From: Planctomycetaceae bacterium
Lineage (GTDB): Bacteria; Planctomycetota; Planctomycetia; Pirellulales; UBA1268
DNA: 19,813 bases
Direction of reading: 5' to 3'
Assembly: GCA_902629495.1 (NCBI GenBank)
Contig: CACORA010000034.1
Span: forward strand, 1 to 19,813
Shown: in pieces, positions 15,707-19,813 of the stretch
Position numbering within the stretch: the first letter of the stretch is position 1
How the letters are laid out: each line of letters starts with the position of its first letter
The notes under the pieces: generated by a model
The model's input: the letters and a program-made list of their open reading frames with translations, nothing else
What the model was told of the DNA's origin: nothing
Database searches by the model: none
Translations under genes and position numbers: made by a program

Positions 15707-18682
15707 ATGACGCTACGACATCTGTTTTTCATCTCAACACTTCTCCTTGTGCTCTGTCTCCATTTCACTAAGGCCGTTGCTGATGATTCCCTTCGCCCAT
15801 TGCCATTTAATAATCCCTCTCTCCATGTGGATCTCGGCGTTGGACTATGGGCATGGCCGATGCCTATGGATTATGACGGAGATGGTGACCATGACCTGCT
15901 TGTTGCGTGCCCTGACAAACCGTCCAATGGTGTCTACCTTTTCGAAAACACAACGCAGGATCGTCATCAATCGACTCCCATATTTGAGAAGGCCGTCAGG
16001 CTCGGACCAGCGACGCAGAATATGCAGGTGAGTTATGTGGAGGGTACACCGCGGATCCTCGTTCCAGGGAAGGAAGCAAACCGGGATGACCGTACGAACC
16101 AGTTTGATTTTAAGAACCTGACAACCATTTATTCCAAAACCAATATTCATCCCTCACCTGTGCGAGGAAACATGTGGCGGTATGTTGACTTCGATGGTGA
16201 TGGCAATCATGACATCGTCGTTGGCGCAGGCGATTGGACAGATTTCGGATGGGACCACGCATACAACACGATGGGCGAATGGAAAAATGGACCGCTTCAT
16301 GGGTATGTCTATCTCATCCACAACACAGGAACGGATCGACACCCTAGTTACTCAGAAACGCCTAGACGTATCCGCGCCGGCGGAGGAGATATCGATGTCT
16401 ACGGCTGGCCGTCACCCAATTTTGGTGACTTTGACAGTGATGGGGATCTTGACCTCATTTGTGGAGAGTTTCTTGATGGTTTTACCTATTTCCAAAATCT
16501 TGGAACGCGGAGTCGTCCTGACTATGCAGCAGGGGTCAGGCTGCGATGTACTGACGGACAACGGCTGCGAATGCACCTGCAGATGATCACTCCCACCGCA
16601 TTTGACTGGGATACAGACGGTGATCTCGACCTCATTGTCGGAGATGAAGATGGCCGGGTGGCATTCGTTGAGCATCAAGGAACAGATCCCAATGGCATTC
16701 CTCAATTCAGTGATCCTTTCTACTTCCAACAAAAAGCAGACACGCTCAAGTTCGGCGCATTAGCAACGCCATGTGCATATGACATTGACTCCGATGGTGA
16801 TGAAGATATCGTCTGCGGGAATACAGCAGGCAACATTGCGATCTTTAAAAACCTTGGCTGCCTACATGACACACTCCCAACATGGTCTGCTCCAAAACTG
16901 ATACAGACGATGCACAATGGAGCCAAGAGCCCATTCCGTGTCATGGCTGGAGACAATGGATCGATTCAGGGTCCATGTGAATCCAAATGGGGATACACGA
17001 CGCTTTCCGTTGGTGACTGGGACAACGATGGCGACGGTGACATTCTATTTAATTCCATTCTGTCACGACTCGGTCTCCTTATTCGAGAGAACACCTATTA
17101 CAAACAGAGCACCTTCGACGCTGGTCCGTACGAGCAACCGCCAGAGTGGTATTGGTGGAAAGGTAGCTCGACTGCCTCGCTGACGCAGTGGCGAACAACA
17201 CCAGTCATGGTTGATTTTGATGGTGATAGCTTTCTGGATTTGATTCTTCTTGATCAGGAGGGATATCTCACGCTGCGGCGACGTGATCCGCGAACGAAAG
17301 GTGTTGGGAAAGCACAACGCTGCTTCATCGATACACAGGGGAATGCGATCTGCCTCAACCCTCGATCAGCTGGCCGTTCAGGGCGCGTCAAACTGACTGT
17401 TGTCGATTGGGATGGCGACGGCTTTCTTGACATTCTTGTCAATTCTGAAAATGCCATGCTCTATCGAAATGCAGATCGAGCAGATGGAAACATACTTCTC
17501 AAGCCCATCGGCAACCTCTCAGATCGGAATATCGCAGGACACACCAGCAGTCCAGCAACCTGCGATTTTGATCAGGATGGCCAACCGGATCTCTTAGTGG
17601 GTGCTGAAGACGGAAGAATTTATTATGCCAGCCATGACGCCTGCAATCATTTTACAGAGTCCGAACTCCAGGGTTCATTTCCACAGTCACACCAAAAGCC
17701 TTCAGTCATTCTGCATGAGGAATTTATTTTTGAGAACCCTCCTACCCCTCAGTGCCATGCGTCAACCATCTGTAAGACAAGCCGAGGTCTCGCTACAGCA
17801 TGGTTTGGTGGGACACGAGAAGGAAACAAAGATGTTGCTATTTGGACAAGCTACCACGACGGAAGTCGGTGGAGTCCACCAAGGCGTACCGCTACTGGTA
17901 TTCAACATGAAAACCTCCGTTACCCGTGCTGGAATCCAGTGCTGTTCCAATCGCCCGGAGATGGCCCACTCCTGATGTTTTATAAGGTTGGGCCACATCC
18001 TCGTTCATGGTGGGGTGAAATGATGATCAGTTATGATCGTGGGCGGACGTATCGCGATCCACGACGCCTTCCCGAAGGCATTCTTGGTCCCGTCCGCTGT
18101 AAACCATTGCTGCTTGACGATGATGGACTTCTTTGTGGCTCATCCACTGAACATGATGGCTGGAAGGTGCATTTCGAGCGGATTTCTCTCTCACAAGGGC
18201 TTCCATCAGGGGCGTGGACACGCGGGAGCGATGTTCCCAACCCCCATGGCTTCAACGCCATTCAACCAACCATTTTTCAGTCTTCAGCCGGTACGCTTAC
18301 AGCCCTCTGCCGAACCAAAGAAGGAGTCATTGCAAGTACAGCATCATCTGACAATGGAGCATCCTGGTCCGCGTTAGCTCCTACCAATTTGCCAAATCCG
18401 AATGCAGGAATTGATGTTCTTACCCTTGCTGATGGCAGGCATCTTTTGATCTACAACCACATCGGTCCAGGTACAAATGGATGGGGCCGCCGCGAAATAC
18501 TCAACCTGGCAATCTCAGACGATGGCCTTTCATGGGAGCAGGTCTGTGTCCTGGATAAGGAGAAGGAGGCCGAGTTCAGTTATCCGGCACTGATTCAAAC
18601 GGATGATGGACTTGTCCATGCCACCTACACGTGGAAAAGAACACACATCAAACATGCTGTCATTGATCCATCTCTTCTATAA
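15707..18682 (+). CDS. Exported VCBS/FG-GAP repeat protein fused to a sialidase-like (BNR) domain
   Basis: The start at ATG 15707 (991 aa) has GGAG at 15694-15697 and opens a clear signal peptide (MTLRHLFFISTLLLVLCLHF, cut near AVA-DD). A TTG at 15599 would add 36 residues before that signal and is rejected. From about 55 to 635 there are nine calcium-loop repeats, for example DYDGDGDHD, DFDGDGNHD, DWDTDGDLD, DIDSDGDED and DFDQDGQPD, indicating a calcium-bound beta-propeller. From about 670 the sequence is a BNR/sialidase-like propeller: FGGTREGNKDVAIW, Asp-boxes SYDRGRTY (775) and SSDNGASW (880), a shortened SDDGLSW (937), and YPALIQTDDG near the end. I cannot see the RIP/FRIP arginine motif of classical GH33 sialidases, so exo-sialidase activity is probable only by context. 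It probably acts outside the cell or in the periplasm. It lies 125 bases after the symporter; the operon is likely shared. Confidence 0.85.
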   Translation: MTLRHLFFISTLLLVLCLHFTKAVADDSLRPLPFNNPSLHVDLGVGLWAWPMPMDYDGDGDHDLLVACPDKPSNGVYLFENTTQDRHQSTPIFEKAVRLGPATQNMQVSYVEGTPRILVPGKEANRDDRTNQFDFKNLTTIYSKTNIHPSPVRGNMWRYVDFDGDGNHDIVVGAGDWTDFGWDHAYNTMGEWKNGPLHGYVYLIHNTGTDRHPSYSETPRRIRAGGGDIDVYGWPSPNFGDFDSDGDLDLICGEFLDGFTYFQNLGTRSRPDYAAGVRLRCTDGQRLRMHLQMITPTAFDWDTDGDLDLIVGDEDGRVAFVEHQGTDPNGIPQFSDPFYFQQKADTLKFGALATPCAYDIDSDGDEDIVCGNTAGNIAIFKNLGCLHDTLPTWSAPKLIQTMHNGAKSPFRVMAGDNGSIQGPCESKWGYTTLSVGDWDNDGDGDILFNSILSRLGLLIRENTYYKQSTFDAGPYEQPPEWYWWKGSSTASLTQWRTTPVMVDFDGDSFLDLILLDQEGYLTLRRRDPRTKGVGKAQRCFIDTQGNAICLNPRSAGRSGRVKLTVVDWDGDGFLDILVNSENAMLYRNADRADGNILLKPIGNLSDRNIAGHTSSPATCDFDQDGQPDLLVGAEDGRIYYASHDACNHFTESELQGSFPQSHQKPSVILHEEFIFENPPTPQCHASTICKTSRGLATAWFGGTREGNKDVAIWTSYHDGSRWSPPRRTATGIQHENLRYPCWNPVLFQSPGDGPLLMFYKVGPHPRSWWGEMMISYDRGRTYRDPRRLPEGILGPVRCKPLLLDDDGLLCGSSTEHDGWKVHFERISLSQGLPSGAWTRGSDVPNPHGFNAIQPTIFQSSAGTLTALCRTKEGVIASTASSDNGASWSALAPTNLPNPNAGIDVLTLADGRHLLIYNHIGPGTNGWGRREILNLAISDDGLSWEQVCVLDKEKEAEFSYPALIQTDDGLVHATYTWKRTHIKHAVIDPSLL

Positions 18683-18725
18683 CAGTCTCATGTAGAGCGA
18701 TGCCCCAATCATTCACTGTGAAATC

Positions 18726-18736
18726 TGGTAATACCA
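18726..18736. promoter_or_regulatory. Putative GntR/FadR-type operator, copy 2
   Basis: TGGTAATACCA lies within a longer perfect palindrome TCTGGT-AAT-ACCAGA (18724-18738). It differs by one central base from the site at 12731-12741. It is 43 bases after the sialidase-like stop and 77 bases before the SMP-30 start, the expected place for an operator. A terminator reading is less likely, because the stem is 6 bp and no T-run follows. Confidence 0.5.
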
Positions 18737-18813
18737 GAATCACACATGTATGCTTTGGAACGCATTTGCCCAATGATTATGTGAATATTGCCATCGATCA
18801 TACCGAGGAACCT

Positions 18814-19813
18814 ATGAGCCGCTTCTGTGTTTTCGTCGTATCATGTTTTGTCTGGATCTCTAACGCACAGGCATCGACATCCGTCGTCGACAAGAACGTT
18901 CCGCTCGAAGTCATTGCTACGGACTTCGAATTGGCGGATGGCCCAGCGTGGGACGGCCGAGGATCATTATTCTTTCCCGACGTCAAAGCAGGAAAGATTT
19001 TTCGCTACCAGCCGAGTCAAAAGAAGATCGCTCTCGAACGGGATAACGCGGGCCGAATTAGTGCAACCTTTTTTAATCACGGGCAATTATATCTCTCTGA
19101 TAACGGCAATGCAGAAATAGCCACTCTCAGTAAGGGCCAGAAAAAGAGACTTCTTGCTTTCGCCGACAGCAAAAAGATGAGGCCAAATGACCTTGTTGTA
19201 GATAACAGTGGTGGTGTCTACATCACGCTTACAGGTGCCGGCGAGGTCGTCTATGTCACAGCACAAGGCTCAATGACGATCGTGATTGATGGATGTGATA
19301 CACCAAATGGAATCACATTGTCACCGGATGAAAAGATACTTTACGTTGCGTCATATAAACCAAAGCAAATCTGGCGATATGACATTGCGTCCAATGGGAA
19401 TGTCAACGGCGGCCGCGTCCTGGCCATCATGGATGATGGACCTGATCTTGGTGCCGATGGGATGACCGTTGACCGCGCTGGTAATATCTATTGCGCTGGT
19501 GCACATGATATCTGGATATGGTCTCCAGCTGGAAAACTGTTGGACAAGATTGCCTGTCCAACGCGGCCCATCAATTGTGTGTTTGGCGATGCGGATATGC
19601 AGTCACTGTATATCACCGGATTTGGGGGGCTATATCGTCAGAAAATGATGATCTCCGGACGATCACCACATCCACCATCACTACCTGAACGGCAACCAAC
19701 AAGTGCTTCTCGGCCGGTGACCATTGTTCCGTCTCACTTGGTTACTGATTTAGATCACGAATACGCCCGATACGGTAACCGCCGCCTTCTTATGGACATC
19801 ATTCGACCAGAGC
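18814..19813 (+). CDS. SMP-30/gluconolactonase-like protein, probably fused to an alpha/beta-hydrolase (truncated by window edge)
   Basis: I translated this frame by hand from ATG 18814; it is open for 333 codons to the edge. GAGGA (18805-18809) is the ribosome site. Signal peptide is about 1-20 (MSRFCVFVVSCFVWISNAQA). The next 270 residues follow the SMP-30/LRE pattern: LADGPAWDGRGSLFFPD, KKMRPNDLVVDNSGGVYIT, TPNGITLSPDEKILYVASY, and DLGADGMTVDRAGNIYCAG. These carry the Glu/Asn/Asp-type metal-binding propeller of lactonases. After a Pro/Ser-rich linker the reading becomes LDHEYARYGNRRLLMDIIRP, the usual opening of carbohydrate-esterase or BD-FAE-like alpha/beta-hydrolases; the catalytic Ser would lie outside the window. 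Lactonase and esterase activity on released sugars is plausible but unproven. It is separated from the sialidase-like gene by 131 bases holding the palindrome at 18726, so it may be separately controlled. Confidence 0.8.
   Translation, partial: MSRFCVFVVSCFVWISNAQASTSVVDKNVPLEVIATDFELADGPAWDGRGSLFFPDVKAGKIFRYQPSQKKIALERDNAGRISATFFNHGQLYLSDNGNAEIATLSKGQKKRLLAFADSKKMRPNDLVVDNSGGVYITLTGAGEVVYVTAQGSMTIVIDGCDTPNGITLSPDEKILYVASYKPKQIWRYDIASNGNVNGGRVLAIMDDGPDLGADGMTVDRAGNIYCAGAHDIWIWSPAGKLLDKIACPTRPINCVFGDADMQSLYITGFGGLYRQKMMISGRSPHPPSLPERQPTSASRPVTIVPSHLVTDLDHEYARYGNRRLLMDIIRPE

Noticed and set aside
1..19813. Mobile element, CRISPR array, tRNA or rRNA
   Set aside because: I found no transposase or integrase frame, no regularly spaced repeats, and no cloverleaf or rRNA signature by eye.

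Overview
This window looks like a chromosomal segment of a member of the Planctomycetota (Pirellula/Rhodopirellula-like), about 50 % G+C by eye. The evidence is the co-occurrence of Planctomycete cytochrome (PSCyt1/DUF1549/DUF1553) and DUF1501 pairs, PQQ-like propellers, several secreted formylglycine sulfatases, a DUF1080 domain and VCBS/FG-GAP proteins. Nearly every complete gene begins with an export signal, so this is a periplasmic or surface catabolic region. I saw no tRNA, rRNA, CRISPR array, transposase or integrase.

Layout. (1) 1-261, minus: 5' end of a PSCyt1-type cytochrome c-like gene, cut by the window edge. (2) 262-648: divergent regulatory gap. (3) 649-6133, plus: a tight three-gene operon of DUF1549/DUF1553 protein, Tat-exported DUF1501 protein and PQQ-like propeller. 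(4) 6250-12643, minus: three sulfatase-domain genes. Read in the direction of transcription they are a GlcNAc-6-sulfatase-like enzyme, a translationally coupled SGNH esterase-DUF1080-sulfatase fusion, and a third sulfatase whose C-terminal extension is separated by an in-frame TGA. (5) 12644-12952: divergent regulatory gap with a FadR/GntR-type palindrome. (6) 12953-18682, plus: a DHDPS/N-acetylneuraminate-lyase-family aldolase, a sodium:solute symporter, and a nine-repeat VCBS protein fused to a sialidase-like BNR domain. (7) 18814-end, plus: SMP-30/gluconolactonase-like protein running into an alpha/beta-hydrolase-like segment, cut by the window edge.

How it may work together (inference). 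Regions 4-7 can be read as one utilisation locus for a sulfated, possibly O-acylated glycan carrying nonulosonic (sialic-acid-like) sugars. Exported sulfatases and the SGNH esterase would strip decorations, the sialidase-like protein would release the acid sugar, the symporter would import it, and the aldolase would split it to pyruvate plus an amino sugar. A palindrome of the form TGGTNATACCA occurs in the divergent gap (12731-12741) and again before the SMP-30 gene (18726-18736), which suggests a common GntR/FadR-type regulator encoded elsewhere. The sialic-acid assignment is tentative: the sialidase domain lacks an obvious RIP motif, and the aldolase family acts on several 2-keto acids.
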